A stretch of DNA of 64,000 nucleotides from Limonium bicolor (lineage: Eukaryota; Streptophyta; Magnoliopsida; Caryophyllales; Plumbaginaceae). The notes below the pieces were generated by a model. It made no database searches and was not told the origin of the DNA. It worked only from the letters and a program-made list of their open reading frames with translations. Below, piece after piece: positions 11,973 to 22,700 of this stretch. The position numbers were made by a program, and so were the translations under genes. Within the stretch, counting starts at the first letter, position 1; every line of letters starts with the position of its first letter. The DNA lies in contig CM041778.1 of assembly GCA_023374045.1 (NCBI GenBank), positions 91,322,978-91,386,977 on the forward strand, given 5' to 3'.

Positions 11973-12711
11973 TTAATACTTCCTAAAGGTAAGGTTCAGG
12001 CGTCCTGGTTTCATGTGTGTGGCATTGATTATTGCCGGTGGTGCTGTATTCAGCTTGATCTTGTTGATACCGTGATACAACATCCTAGAGTTTCCACCCA
12101 TGATTAGGACATCTCCTGATCTCAATACCAGTTTCTGTGCGAGGTCCACACGCTTCTGCTCGCTATACATAAATACGGCGTCATCACCAATGGACCAAGA
12201 CACTACGGGCACTCCCTGTTCAAGAGATTCCGCTGTCTCGTCCTTGTCTTGGTGTAACCCAAGTCGTCCTTCTTTCTCATAGAAGTTGACGATACAGAGG
12301 TCCGCTTCAAGTGCGGGGATCGGTTCATATTCGCATTGTTGTGCAAGTTCTACTGCTTGCCTGACGAGTGTCTGAAACTCTGGAGGTATTGTCGGTGGCG
12401 TCGCTCCATCTTGTGTTCGTGTCTCTTGGAATGTCTTGGTATAAGGATTCCAATCCTTTCCCAAGCACATCATCTTCAGCTTCATCTTCGCTCCACCGGG
12501 GAATTCGGGTGTGTAAATCCTCCTTGACCCGTTCCTAGCTCGTTGCATCGTCGGATGATTGAGATTTGTGCTTCAGGTGTCAGGTATCCCTTTAATAAGA
12601 TCATACCTGGTCGGATGACCTGACACTGTTCGCTGGTGTAGCAGTGGTTGGTGATGTCGATCTCTTCTTGATTCAGGTCTACCGGTATCGGATAACAGAT
12701 ACTAAAGTTTC
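11973..12711 (-). CDS. AlkB-like Fe(II)/2-oxoglutarate dioxygenase exon of element A
   Basis: About 245 residues forming a full AlkB-family domain, closest in motif pattern to plant nuclear ALKBH1-type proteins that oxidatively demethylate nucleic acids. Visible signatures in order: ELGTGQGGF, YTPEFPGGAKMKLKMMCLGK, DLCIVNFY (Asn-x-Tyr of the 2OG pocket), GRLGLHQDKDE (iron ligands His 12252-12254 and Asp 12246-12248), PVVSWSIGDDAVF, SGDVLIMGG, MLYHGI (third iron ligand, 12072-12074) and GRLNLTFRKY with two Arg six residues apart. It begins at a phase-1 acceptor after TAACCATAG, in frame with Gag, and ends in TAA. One base is missing from a T run near 12514-12517, which splits the frame; B and D carry the extra base. 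Host role is known only for the family; its substrate in a retroelement is unknown. Confidence 0.9.
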
Positions 12712-12867
12712 CTATGGTTACAAATTTCATCTACGGTGAGTACTAGTTTTAACTACTTCATTTCATGCTCAACATACACTTCAATTCATTTACTCATGCA
12801 TTCATTCAAATAATCATTCTACTACTTAGTCATGCTACTTCAAGGATTAAAGGTTTAGATTAATTAC
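12712..12867 (-). other. Putative intron between Gag zinc knuckles and AlkB (element A)
   Basis: Minus-strand GTAATTAATC follows GGCCCAG, and the segment ends TAACCATAG before the AlkB frame. The exon phase is 1 on both sides, giving an uninterrupted Gag-AlkB junction. If the protease acceptor at 11833 is used instead, the intron is about 1.03 kb and removes all of AlkB, again in phase. Confidence 0.7.
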
Positions 12868-13212
12868 CTGGGCCGGATTTCGAACCGGACCCATCACGGT
12901 CAATAACATGAAGAACAGGCTGCCTCTGGGGTGCGCCCCTCTTAGGACCCCGGGATCCCTGTCCCTGTGGTGCCTGCTGGGCCGGTGCATCGCCAGATGC
13001 CACCTCCTTGCCCTCTCTCTGCTTGTAGTTTTGAAAGTTTCCCTTTGGCTTCCCATTCTCCGGGCACTTGTTAGCTGTGTGTCCCAGCTTCTGGCAATTG
13101 TAGCACTTGATGTCTCTCCCAAAACAGTCTCTGCCGGGATGATCCTGGTTGCACTTTCTGCACACATAGGTGCGGCCATCGGAGAAGGTTTTGGCGGATC
13201 CGGAGCTAGAAC
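12868..13212 (-). CDS. Element A gag exon 3: nucleocapsid zinc knuckles
   Basis: Encodes FSDGRTYVCRKCNQDHPG, part of a CX2CX3HX4C knuckle, then CYNCQKLGHTANKC, a CX2CX4HX4C knuckle, followed by a Gly/Gln/Pro-rich basic tail ending IDRDGSGSKSGPG. These knuckles bind and package the element RNA. The exon opens at an acceptor AACCTCAG and closes at the phase-1 donor CCAG/GTAATT. The homologous exon is 40352-40695 in D and is split by element A in B. Confidence 0.85.
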
Positions 13213-13302
13213 CTGAGGTTAGAGGGTTAGCACATGTGTGCGTGGATATACTAGATATGATACTTGTATAGATACGAATTCGGTTTAGAAGTTTATTCTT
13301 AG
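13213..13302 (-). other. Gag intron 2 of element A, donor eroded
   Basis: The acceptor side (CTAACCTCAG) is intact, but the donor GT seen in D (40788) and B (18603) is not present here; the matching bases read CCTAAGAAT. The limits are therefore approximate. If unspliced, the reading frame from AAKPLRS runs through to the zinc knuckles without a stop. Confidence 0.5.
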
Positions 13303-13575
13303 GTGGGTGTGATCTCAATGGCTTCGCAGCCACCGGTGCAGTGTAACCTAGCTGAAGAAGCTCAACTGGTTTGCCCTACTCAGCATGGGCACTGCTCTCA
13401 CTTGGGGATTTCTTTTGAGATTGCTGAAAGAAATTCCCCTTCTTCTTTTTCCAGCTTTTCCCCTGTTCTGCTCCTCAGTACTGGTGTTTTTGTTGTTGGC
13501 TTTGCGCTTCAGCGCGGTCTCTTCATCCCTTAACTGGCAAGTGATCTCAACGCGAGAAGCCGCGTGATAACACTC
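13303..13575 (-). CDS. Element A gag exon 2
   Basis: Starts ECYHAASRVEITC after the intron 1 acceptor and continues through a Lys/Arg-rich, low-complexity linker to YTAPVAAKPLRS. The same phrases occur in B (ECYHAASVVEIT) and D (VCYHAASRVEITC). One single-base frame change is needed near 13345-13350 to stay in register with the D homologue. It is the linker between the Gag capsid-like domain and the zinc knuckles. Confidence 0.65.
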
Positions 13576-13680
13576 CTGAAGTTTCAGGTATTAGCCGGGA
13601 TTCTCGATATTGAAAAAGATTCAAAGAATTCAAGGAATTTCAAGGAATTGAATTGATACTAAGGGTTAACTGATATTTAC
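13576..13680 (-). other. Putative gag intron 1 of element A
   Basis: A 105-base segment with GTAAATATC at the donor after CTTCAG, and CTGAAACTTCAG at the acceptor. Both sides are phase 0, joining FTSLQ to ECYHAAS. The same position is interrupted in B (18845-18936) and D (41060-41147) by segments of different sequence, which supports a genuine conserved intron. Confidence 0.75.
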
Positions 13681-14347
13681 CTGAAGGGAGGTAAATCTTG
13701 TGTAGCCCATACCGTACCGAAGGCGATGGCTCAGACCGCCATAGAAGCGATCGACCAACACCTGGCCGGTGTATCCTAGACCAGGGAGAAGACAGAGAAT
13801 GGAGGTGAAGGTGCGGTAGTACTCATCCACAGACATCTTGTCTGTCATCTTCAAGGCGTCAAGTTCAAGCCTCTTCTTTGTCTTTACGTGCTCCGGATAG
13901 TACTTAGATCGGAGGAGAGATGCAAAGGACTCCCAATCGAATGTGGGGTCATTGACGTGCTCGTGCTTGATTAGCTTCCACCAATCCATAGCCGCATCCT
14001 TCAGATAATAAGCAGCAACTCTGACTCGAACTCCAGCAGGAGCTTCGAGGGTTTCAAAAGCAGTCTCCATTTCAGAGATGTATGCTTCTAGCTTAGCCGG
14101 ATCACTCTCGCCCCTAAAGCAAGGAGGGCGGAGTTCCGCTACAGCTTTTACCCAGTTTGCTTCTCTGGGTGGCGGGGGAGGGGTTGGCCCCGCTTGAGTT
14201 TGTTGGTTTTTGTTGATTCTGTTGCATTGCTTGTATTACTTGCGGTAGCATCTGCGCTACCGTGGCGGCGACGATCTCAGCTATCGTCTGCGCGCCAGGT
14301 CCTTCTGAGGCTTCGCCTCTAGCTCGGCCTCGGCCTCTTCCTGACAT
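13681..14347 (-). CDS. Element A gag exon 1: retrotransposon Gag domain
   Basis: The likely start is the ATG at 14345-14347, giving MSGRGRGRARGEASEG; element B has the same MSGRG start. Next come an amphipathic AQTIAEIVAATVAQMLPQVI segment and a Gln-rich stretch. The classic Gag domain follows: METAFETLEAPAG, YYLKDAAMDWWKL, LLRSKYYPEH, DEYYRTFTSILCLLPGLGY and LVDRFYGGLSHRL. Gag forms the particle in which reverse transcription occurs. One frame break lies near 14070-14115. Confidence 0.85.
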
Positions 14348-14558
14348 CGGAATATTTAACATCCACATTAGGCTCCGCAAGATATGACTCAAAGGTCTTG
14401 GCACTTAAGTAAGGTATCGTTCTTAAGAACGTAAAGGGTATCCGTTATTAACAACGGTAGTTCCTAGTTAGGTTTATAAGTATCCGTCTTAAGACGGTTG
14501 AAATCCTAACTCGGTAGTCCCCTATGCTCGGTAACTTAGGACATCAGAGCGTAACTAC
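14348..14558 (-). other. Element A 5' leader with three stem-loops
   Basis: Between the PBS and the Gag start lie three short inverted repeats: CGTTCTTAAGAACG (14418-14431), CCGTTATTAACAACGG (14442-14457) and CCGTCTTAAGACGG (14484-14497). Element D has counterparts at 41888-41901, 41912-41927 and 41954-41967 with partly compensating changes. By position they could act in RNA dimerisation, packaging or translation; this is inference. Confidence 0.6.
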
Positions 14559-14570
14559 GCTCTGATACCA
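14559..14570 (-). other. Primer binding site, initiator tRNA-Met type (element A)
   Basis: Minus-strand TGGTATCAGAGC is the standard plant initiator-tRNA-Met PBS, separated from the 5' LTR end (TTACA) by five bases. It primes minus-strand cDNA synthesis. Confidence 0.92.
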
Positions 14571-14575
14571 CTTTT

Positions 14576-17500
14576 TGTAACACCCCCAACTGTTAATCCT
14601 ATGCTTACCGTCTAATCGTCCTGTTAATCCTACGAGTTCGCAGCGGAATATTACTACTTACTACGGCGGGTGAAACAATGCCGCTAACCGCCCATACGGC
14701 TAGCTAGGCTACTAATACTTACAGTGACGGTCTGATGAACATAATTTACCGAGCTACTAATAAAATGCATACTGATTACCAATAACCTACTTACATCCTG
14801 GAATCACCGAGTATTTAAAGTGTATACTTACATCCCAATTCAAACTTCCCAAAAGAATGAGTTCACCTACTACTCATCTATACCAATTCCCATTCTATCA
14901 ATATCCAAAAAGGTGTACCCCTTGGTACACCGGCTAATCAAAAGTTTCAGCCATGTACTACTTAGTACACCCCCATCACATTCAATGTTCATAACCAAAA
15001 AGAAGACAAGAAATAAACTAAGTCTTCAACATCCTCCTCCATCACGAGTACCTGCATTCATGATAAAAACGGTGCCCCAAGGGGCTCAGCAAAAGCTGCG
15101 CATGAACTCCGCATATACCGCGTGCTAGCTAGGGCACGCCGACTATTTGACGTCCACTAAACATGCGGTTCATTTAATTTCGTACATACATGCTCTTCAT
15201 GCATCATACATGCTCATACAATACATTACACATTCAAGGCAACAATACAAGAGTACACACCTCACTTACCTTCACAAGGGTTAGCCAAATTATGCATCCG
15301 GTTAATCGGAATGCTTTTACTCTTTTACTCATCATACATTACTTACTCTTACTATACTTACTTACTACCATTCATTTTACTTACTCATTCTTACTTACTT
15401 GCTTATACTCAAGTTAAGTCGTCGGGACCTCCGGCCCTGGGGACTACTCCCGTCCCACCTCCGGGATTTACTTGACTCACCAACCCGGGATGCTACCCAT
15501 TTAAGGGATTTGGGCCGCGGACCAGTTTAAGAGTCAGGAATCGGATCCAACCTCTTGTGTCTCCTCATCCTCACGCGTGGCCGAAACTATATCGGACTTC
15601 TACTCATTCCAATTTAATTACCAATTTAAGTTAGAATGGTTAGCTTGTTAGGAATAAGTTAGAAGTCCATTCTCATTAATAATCGGTCACAATGTAATAC
15701 AACATACACACACACGTTCATTATCATCCATACATTTCATGAATTATACAAACTGAGGTTTAAAGAAAATATACAACATCATACAACACTACATATTCAC
15801 AAGTAAGCATAATAACTCCGATTCGTGCATTTATCTTATTTGGTGATCAATTAGCACACAACACACAAATCAGAGTAACCAAGATAGCATACGGGGCATG
15901 AGGAATTCATACCGTTCACCGTCGTACTTGTATCCCAACGTTCCTTCGGTGTTCACAATCCAAGTCCTAACATATACATACAATTGGGTGGTTAATTACC
16001 CTTACTTAACCTTACTAACTACTTACTAACATTTCTTGGTTTATACTTTACTAATTCATTATTGTTCAAATACATGTACTTATGTTACTTTCTTAAAATT
16101 ATTTTCTAAACTTGTTTATGGCCTTAATGACCTTTAAACATCATTAATTATGTCTTAATCATCTTATAATATCATTACCCATCATTACCCATCCTTACCT
16201 AAGCTTTAAAACACATTCTGTACAAATTTTGTGTTGGTCCGGGTTAGTGTCCGGGTTTACAAACCCGGACCAACCCACTGGAACAACATACGGGTTTAAA
16301 ATATGCATGGTCCGGGTTTACACCCTAGTTTAAAACCCGGACCAATCTGTCTGAAAAAGCTACGGGTATAAAATTGACACCGTCCGGGTTTGTGCCCTAC
16401 TTTCAAACCCGGACAATCTGTTTTGGTAAACTTACGGGTATGATTTTGGGGTGGTTCGGGTTTGCATCTTGGTTTGTAACCCGGACCATCCCATTGTAAA
16501 AACCTTCTGTCATGTTTTCGTGCTAGTCCGGGTTTGCATTCTGGTTTGCAACCCGGACTAGTTGCAGTATTTTTATTTATGTAAGTTTTTGAGTTTGTTT
16601 AAATTCTAAACTTCTACTAATCTCTTCCCTAATATTTCTACATATAATCTAGCATGTTTTAACTTTGTTTAAGCATTTAAAACTAGCCTAAACCAACACT
16701 ATACAAATCTGTTACATTAACACTCTCACTGTAATTTTTCCTCCTCTGTTGCATTTCTACTTCTTCTAACAATGCTACAGACCTTCCTATTCTTCTTCCC
16801 ACTAACTAAATAACTCTCAAACTATCCTAACTTAGTTTGACAACTCACGGTTTACCATTTACAACTCCACTCCATCACATTTCTTTTCATGTTACAAAAC
16901 AAAGTGAACAATCTCCTTCTCTCTTCTCTGTAATTCTCTTCTGTTTCTTTCTTTTCTAACTTCAACCAAGACTCTACATTCCTAAACAAATTTTGACAGA
17001 GGTTCCCTACATTTCTAAGTGTTCTCACCTCATAATTTTGCACACTCAATATTCCTACTACCTGTTCAACACACACAATATTCTCACATATATTTCTAAT
17101 ACCTCCTGCACACTCAACATTTACACTTAGCATATTATTTCTTTGTTTTCAAAACTTCAACTACAACTACAACTACCATCACATTAATGTACCCATTTTC
17201 CCTACGGTTACAGTGGTTTAGACATTGTTACAGTTTTACACACTACACGTACTCAAACATGGAAGTTATACAGAGGCTTCACATTACCTTGGTTTCTTTG
17301 TTTCTTTTCCTTTTCTCCTCCTTCTCCTTTCTTGCCCCTCTTCCCTTCTTTGTTTTCTTGTTTTATTTCAACCAAACTACACCATGTAGTAAGGTACACC
17401 CCATACACACAAAACTAGTAAGTTTTTACATCTCACGTATTAACCCTAGATCATAATAAACCGTTTAAACTCTTAAGAGATCTTACCTTGGGCTTCTAAT

Positions 17501-18436
17501 GAGTTTTTGGAGTGGAAAATGACAAGACTCCAACCCTCAAGATGGAACACCGAAACGGCTAGCAATGGAATAGTGATACATACGTGAGTTTTATTTTTTT
17601 TTTTGCAAGGAAACGTAGAAAAGAGTGAAGTTTGGGTCTACTTCTTACCTCAGAACATGTAGAAGATGCTAGATCTGAAATGGTGCTCTCGAAGCTCCTA
17701 ACCGATAATACCCTCAAAATTAAAGTTGGTGGTTTTAGATTTTTGAAAGGTGGAGAATGATCTCCTTGACGATACGAATTCAACGGTATGTTTTTTGTGG
17801 CATTTGGTGAAGGTTTGACGTTTCAAAATGAAGAAGGAAGTGGCTCTGTATGTGGGTTTTCTCAAATCGCCATAGTTGCACAGAGAGGAAGAAGAAAGAA
17901 AATAAGAGAGGTTGCAGTACGTGGGTTGTGAGTGAGTGAGGAGGAGGATTATTTTTTTTTTTGCTTTTGTTTGATTTCCCTTGTCTGTAGCTCATAAGGA
18001 GAAATAAAGAGGAGGGTATGGGCCCTAATGCGGCCGGCTACCCACACAACACACACACACACTCTCTCTTTCAGTTTTTATTTCTAAAAGTGGACACACT
18101 AACTTATTTTAATTACACTCTCACCCCACAACTTCCCGTTTTGGACAGTTTTTACTATTTTCTCGTTTTATATTTGATTTTATTGGTTCTAAGCTTCACT
18201 AATATTTATTAATGATTATTTAGTTGACCACAATTGTTACGAGTCTATTTGACCCCTTAAAGACACGTTTTCCCGGTTACCTCGAAAAACGCGCTTAATG
18301 TTTATTAGTGTTTTTAATCCATTTTAAGGATCCGTTTTCTTCGGGATTTGTTCCCTAATATTTATTTATACTTAATTAAGCTTCTAAATTATTTATTAGC
18401 CTAATTAATCACTATTTTTAATTACGGGGTATTTCA
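14576..18436 (-). repeat. Element A 5' LTR
   Basis: Partner of 4131-7998, with the same termini (TGTAACACC and GGGGTATTTCA). Differences between the two are few and are mainly one-base indels in runs, for example CATTTCTTTTC against CATTTCTTTTTC near 16877. It should contain the element promoter and the start of the genomic RNA, but I could not place a TATA box or start site with confidence. Confidence 0.92.
16236..16561. repeat. Five-unit hairpin array, about 72-bp period (A 5' LTR)
   Basis: Copy of the array at 5793-6118, with all five CCGGGTTT..AAACCCGG units retained in the same order. Confidence 0.85.
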
Positions 18437-18441
18437 GCCGG
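18437..18441. repeat. Target-site duplication of element A, right copy (GCCGG)
   Basis: Matches 4126-4130 and closes the element A insertion. Confidence 0.9.
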
Positions 18442-18526
18442 GGTGATCCTTTCCACACTGTCTACAGTTGAAGCGGCGGACATACTTCTGGCCCGTGTTT
18501 GAGCCATGTCCAGAACCTAATACAAT
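18442..18526 (-). pseudogene. Element B gag exon 3, first zinc knuckle
   Basis: Encodes GSGHGSNTGQKYVRRFNC followed by RQCGKDHPG, the first knuckle of the Gag pair, cut by the element A insertion before its last Cys. The rest continues at 4130. It opens at the acceptor TGTATTAG in phase 1. Confidence 0.75.
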
Positions 18527-18603
18527 CAAGTCAATTATGCATTCCAACGGTACTGAAGTAATCGCAAAAGTTTCAAATTTAACTGTTTGATTAGAGTGCC
18601 TAC
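18527..18603 (-). other. Putative gag intron 2 of element B
   Basis: A 77-base segment from GTAGGCACTC (donor after CTAAGG) to TTGTATTAG. Both sides are phase 1, joining SKG to SGHGSN. The position matches D (40696-40788). The segment is also open in frame, so retained-intron translation is possible. Confidence 0.55.
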
Positions 18604-18844
18604 CCTTAGATGGGTAGGTTTTCTGTGAAGTTGCCGCTCCGTGGGTTCCTGACTGGGGGTTCCCAGTAGTTTGGTTCCCCTTCCCTTGATAGGACCCCTG
18701 GCCTTTCTGATAGGGTTTGTTCCTTCTGTTGGAGTTCCCCTGCTTGGCATCTTCGCCACCAGGTCCGTCCTTCTTCTTTTGGGAGCTCAAAGCATCCCTT
18801 CTCTTACATGTGATCTCCACAACGGAGGCAGCATGATAACATTC
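18604..18844 (-). pseudogene. Element B gag exon 2, basic linker
   Basis: Begins ECYHAASVVEITCKRRDAL and continues as a Lys/Gln/Gly-rich linker ending KTYPSKG. It is equivalent to 13303-13575 of element A, and divergent from it in the linker. Confidence 0.7.
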
Positions 18845-18936
18845 CTGAAATCTCAAGGTATTAATCTCCAAATCTCCCATGACGAGGTATAGTAGGTAAT
18901 AAAATTTTCAACTGGTTTATGTCTCTCATGTTTTAC
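18845..18936 (-). other. Putative gag intron 1 of element B
   Basis: Donor CTTTACAG-type exon end followed by GTAAAACATG, and acceptor GAGATTTCAG, both phase 0. The length is 92 bases. It is homologous in position to the A and D introns. Confidence 0.7.
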
Positions 18937-19565
18937 CTGTAAACTGGTGGGGATGATTGGTCCCATCCCAAACTGGAGTCGAGGGCTCAGTCCCCCGTAG
19001 AACCGGTCGACCAACACCTGGTCCGAGTATCCTATTCCGGGTAGTAGCCGGAGTAGTGAAGTGAACTTTGCATAATACTCATCCACGGTCATTTTTCCCG
19101 TCTGCTCCAGGGCGTCAAACTCCCTAGTCTTCACCATCCTGGTGTGGGCCGGTAGTATTTGCCCCTTAGTAGTGCGGTGTAGTGTCCCCAAGTAAAAGCT
19201 GGGTCATCCAGGTGGTCGGCCTTCACCATATTCCACCAATCTCTTGCTGCATCCTTCAGGTAAAAGACAGCAAGCCTTACTTTTTCCCTAGCTGGGACTG
19301 CAAGTGTTTCGAACGCTGTCTCCATCTCCATGATATATGTCTCCAAGTGAGCAGGGTCAGTCTGTCCCTTGAATGCAGTTGGCCTCAGATCAGCCAAGCT
19401 CTTCACCCAATCTTTGTCTCTGGGCGGTGGTGGTGGAGGTAGATGCTGCTGCTGTGTGCAACCCCCGCCTGTGCAAATGCCTGAGCGATCAGAGTAGCAA
19501 TATCCGCCAGCCTGACAGGCGAATTCTCAGCAGTCTGTCCGCGGTGTCCTCCTCTTCCTGACATC
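18937..19565 (-). pseudogene. Element B gag exon 1
   Basis: Starts with ATG at 19563-19565 (MSGRGGHRGQ). It carries the Gag domain: SLADLRPTAFKG, METAFETLAVPA, FYLKDAARDWWNM, DEYYAKFTSLLRLLPGIGY and LVDRFYGGLSPRL. Frame changes near 19430 and 19150 break it into three frames. It is clearly the same family as A and D but a distinct lineage. Confidence 0.8.
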
Positions 19566-19730
19566 TGCAGGATGTTGAGGTATATTAGATACTGTGGTCA
19601 CAATCTTGGTCTTGGATAGTAGTCTAAGTAGAAACTAACTTAAACTCCTTTCAATACTATCTCTCAACCCGTAACCTAAAGTCTTAGAAATCCTAATCTC
19701 GGTGTATCCCTGTATCCAGTGCGTAACTAC
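19566..19730 (-). other. Element B 5' leader
   Basis: About 165 bases between the PBS and the Gag start. It lacks the clear stem-loops of the A and D leaders. Nothing else was recognised. Confidence 0.5.
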
Positions 19731-19742
19731 GCTCTGATACCA
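19731..19742 (-). other. Primer binding site of element B
   Basis: Minus-strand TGGTATCAGAGC, initiator-tRNA-Met type, five bases from the LTR terminus. Confidence 0.9.
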
Positions 19743-19747
19743 CTTTT

Positions 19748-22700
19748 TGTAACACCCCAACCCGAAATCCAATAACCTATACGGCGATCACTCCCAAATA
19801 AACATAAACTGCAGCAGAATAAAATACAATAAACCGGCGGTATTACAATGCCGTTGGCCACTCTTGTGACCAACAAGGCTAACTCCAAATACAATCTCCA
19901 AAAGTCACGGTCTGAATACGAATACAATCCGAGATACTAGGAATCAAACTCAAAGGTACAATACTTAAGTAAAACAAATAACTAGAAGAAGACTCCCATA
20001 GCTTGAATCTACCCCACCTACACTCAGTGTGGTAACCTTCTTAACTTCAGGTACCTGAAAAATGGGAGTGCCCCCAGGGGGCTCAGCAAACAATGCTGGT
20101 ATGGAAAACGTGCAGCCCATTGTCTACCGGGCCACACCAACTACTTTGTCGAATACATGCAGTTCATTTTTATAAAGCTGTAAACAAGCATAGTATGATG
20201 ATAACAAGTATCCATACAAGGACAATAATGTCACATAGAACAAGACTGCAGAAGGTCAAGTTAGATGAACTGTAATCCTTTAATGATAGTCGGGTCCCAC
20301 AATGGGACTGACGGGTTTAATGAATATCTCAAATAGTGAAGGTGTAGTGACCTCGTTAAGATTGAAAGGTTGGGTAATTAGTCCCTCAGAAGATAACGTA
20401 GTTAACTCCTGTACTTAGAAATGTGGGAATCGAACCCTCGAGAGGAATGAAGTCTTCCTCTCCACTGAACTGTTGGGAATTGAACCCTCGAGAGGAATAA
20501 AGTCTTCCTCTCCACTGAAATGTTCCGTCGCGACGTAAATAGGAGATGACCTGAGACAGGTACAGCTCCTGTAGCATGCATGGCCAGATCCGACTGGGCT
20601 CCTCGTTCTCGTAGTATAGAATTGTTAGGTGTCATATAAAGACGTTAAACATGAACACAATGTGTATTGTCGATTATCACGTTTAGGATAACGACGTCTG
20701 TTATAAAGTGAAGTTAGTGAGAAACTTGAGTACAAGCTCTCGGTATAATAAAGCGCATGTATTTAATCCACTGGTATTGTAGTGTTGTATGCGTGGGACA
20801 TACATGTCGTAGTTATATCATTCACGCATATAAAATCACACAACAGTGCACAAGAGTAATTCAACATTTTACAATGATTATCTTGGTCGTTATTCAAACA
20901 CACAGAGCACACAAGCCGTGTAATCCGGCAGAAAACAGGTTGCAAGAATCCCATACCGTTCACCGTAGATTGTACTTGTTTATTTCCCGATCAACGTCTG
21001 GTCAAACAAGGTCCTAGAATAGGATTAACTGAGAGGGTTAATTTATGTTACCTTATATAATAATTCTATTGGATCTTTTAACAAATCTCGTATTTGTTAT
21101 TTCATGTGAGGTTTATTTCTTTTAATTACCTCATGATTTTATGTATATCTTATTTGTTATTCCTTTTTATTCGTTATAATTCCTTTAATGAACAAAAATG
21201 TATTTATTTATTCATGTATTATATTTGTTGTTTATTTTGAGTGTCTAGGTGACATAACAATTTATAGTTTTCTTAATTATATTTATATGTCATATATGGA
21301 CATAATATTCTTATAGTTTTTATTTTCCTCCTACCTTAACCTTAAATTATAATTATTGGTTACCTTTAATTTCCTTATAACTACATAAGTCATAGTTTTA
21401 TCTTCATAATTCCTTTATTCAAAAATCTTTCTTCTAATTCCTCCTCCAAATATTCATATAGGACCTATATTTCTTTAAATCTAATTATTACCCTATATTT
21501 CGGTTATTTACAAAACAACCACATTAATTCATAAAATTTACATTTAAATTCTAATCTCTTTATATAACATAGTTTTAATTCCTATCACAAAACTACCATT
21601 AATATTTTGGTATATACTTTTAAATATTGTAACTTTGAAAATTACAACTTAGCCCCTCCAATTCTCGGCCTATATATATATATTTCTTATAATTGCAATT
21701 TAGCCACAAAATCTTATAATCTTTACATAATGCCTATAAACTATAGTTTTAATTTTAATTCTCCATAAATGCCGAATATATATATATATAATTCTTAAAT
21801 TACCAAACTAACCCCAAGTATTCGGCTTTGTCATTATTTTCCTTAATTACATTTTCATCCCAAAACTTTATATAGTTTCTTAATATCTTATAAACTATAG
21901 TCTAAATATTTAATTCCTCAGAATTTCGAAGGTGAACCTAATAAATCTCTTAATTATGAATTCGCCCACTAATAAGTTCCAAATTTTCATAACAACTTTA
22001 TAAATTACATAATAGCCCAAACTTTATAAAGTTATTTTAACACTTGTTTAAATTATCTAAAATTCATAAACTTAATTCCTAACCTTATATTATATCATAA
22101 TTACTCCAACCTTCCCTTAACTCTCGGCTTTCACAATATATACCCACACAACTTTGTAAAAATTACATTTTAGCCACATAACTTAATTATTAGCCATTTA
22201 AGCACTAATAAATATTTTTAACTCTCCAAACTTTATAATATCAGTTTATATACCTAAGTAGGTTCGTTAATACCTATTTATCACTTAGACCATTCGGCCA
22301 TAATTAAGTGACCATATAGTAATATAAAAGTGGATCTATATGTCAAAATAATTATCCATAAATTCATAGGAGTTTATAACTCATGTAAATTATTGTAATG
22401 TCTTATATTGATTCTTAGCTCAAAATAGAACATTTTTAACCCTTGGTAATTCAGTTTGAATTTGTACCTAACATAGATAAATTTTGTGACACAAAAATGT
22501 GTCTTAAGGTAAATATTTTCCATATAGGTTATAGATTATATTTTTGGTATATTCTACCATGTAGTTTCGGTTTTATATAACCTAGGAGATGTACATAATT
22601 TTTGTATAATTTTTATAACTTAACAAGCTTAAAACTTAGAGATTAACTTAGTAAACTTACTTCTTAAACAAAGGTGGTTAAGTGCTTGAACTCTTCTTGG

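Larger units (their letters stand above)
4131..18436 (-). mobile_element. Element A: near-complete Ty3/Gypsy chromovirus carrying an AlkB exon
   Basis: This is a 14.3-kb element bounded by two near-identical LTRs of about 3.87 kb and a 5-bp TSD. Read on the minus strand the order is: 5' LTR, initiator-tRNA-Met PBS, leader, Gag with two introns and two zinc knuckles, AlkB exon, PR, RT, RNase H, integrase with chromodomain, polypurine tract, 3' LTR. High LTR identity points to a recent insertion. A few stops and single-base frame breaks make this copy probably non-autonomous as sequenced. Tekay-like assignment comes from the chromodomain position and the overall plan. Confidence 0.9.

Noticed and set aside
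14559..14570. tRNA-Met gene fragment
   Set aside because: Only the 12 bases complementary to the tRNA 3' end occur, in the PBS position of an LTR element.
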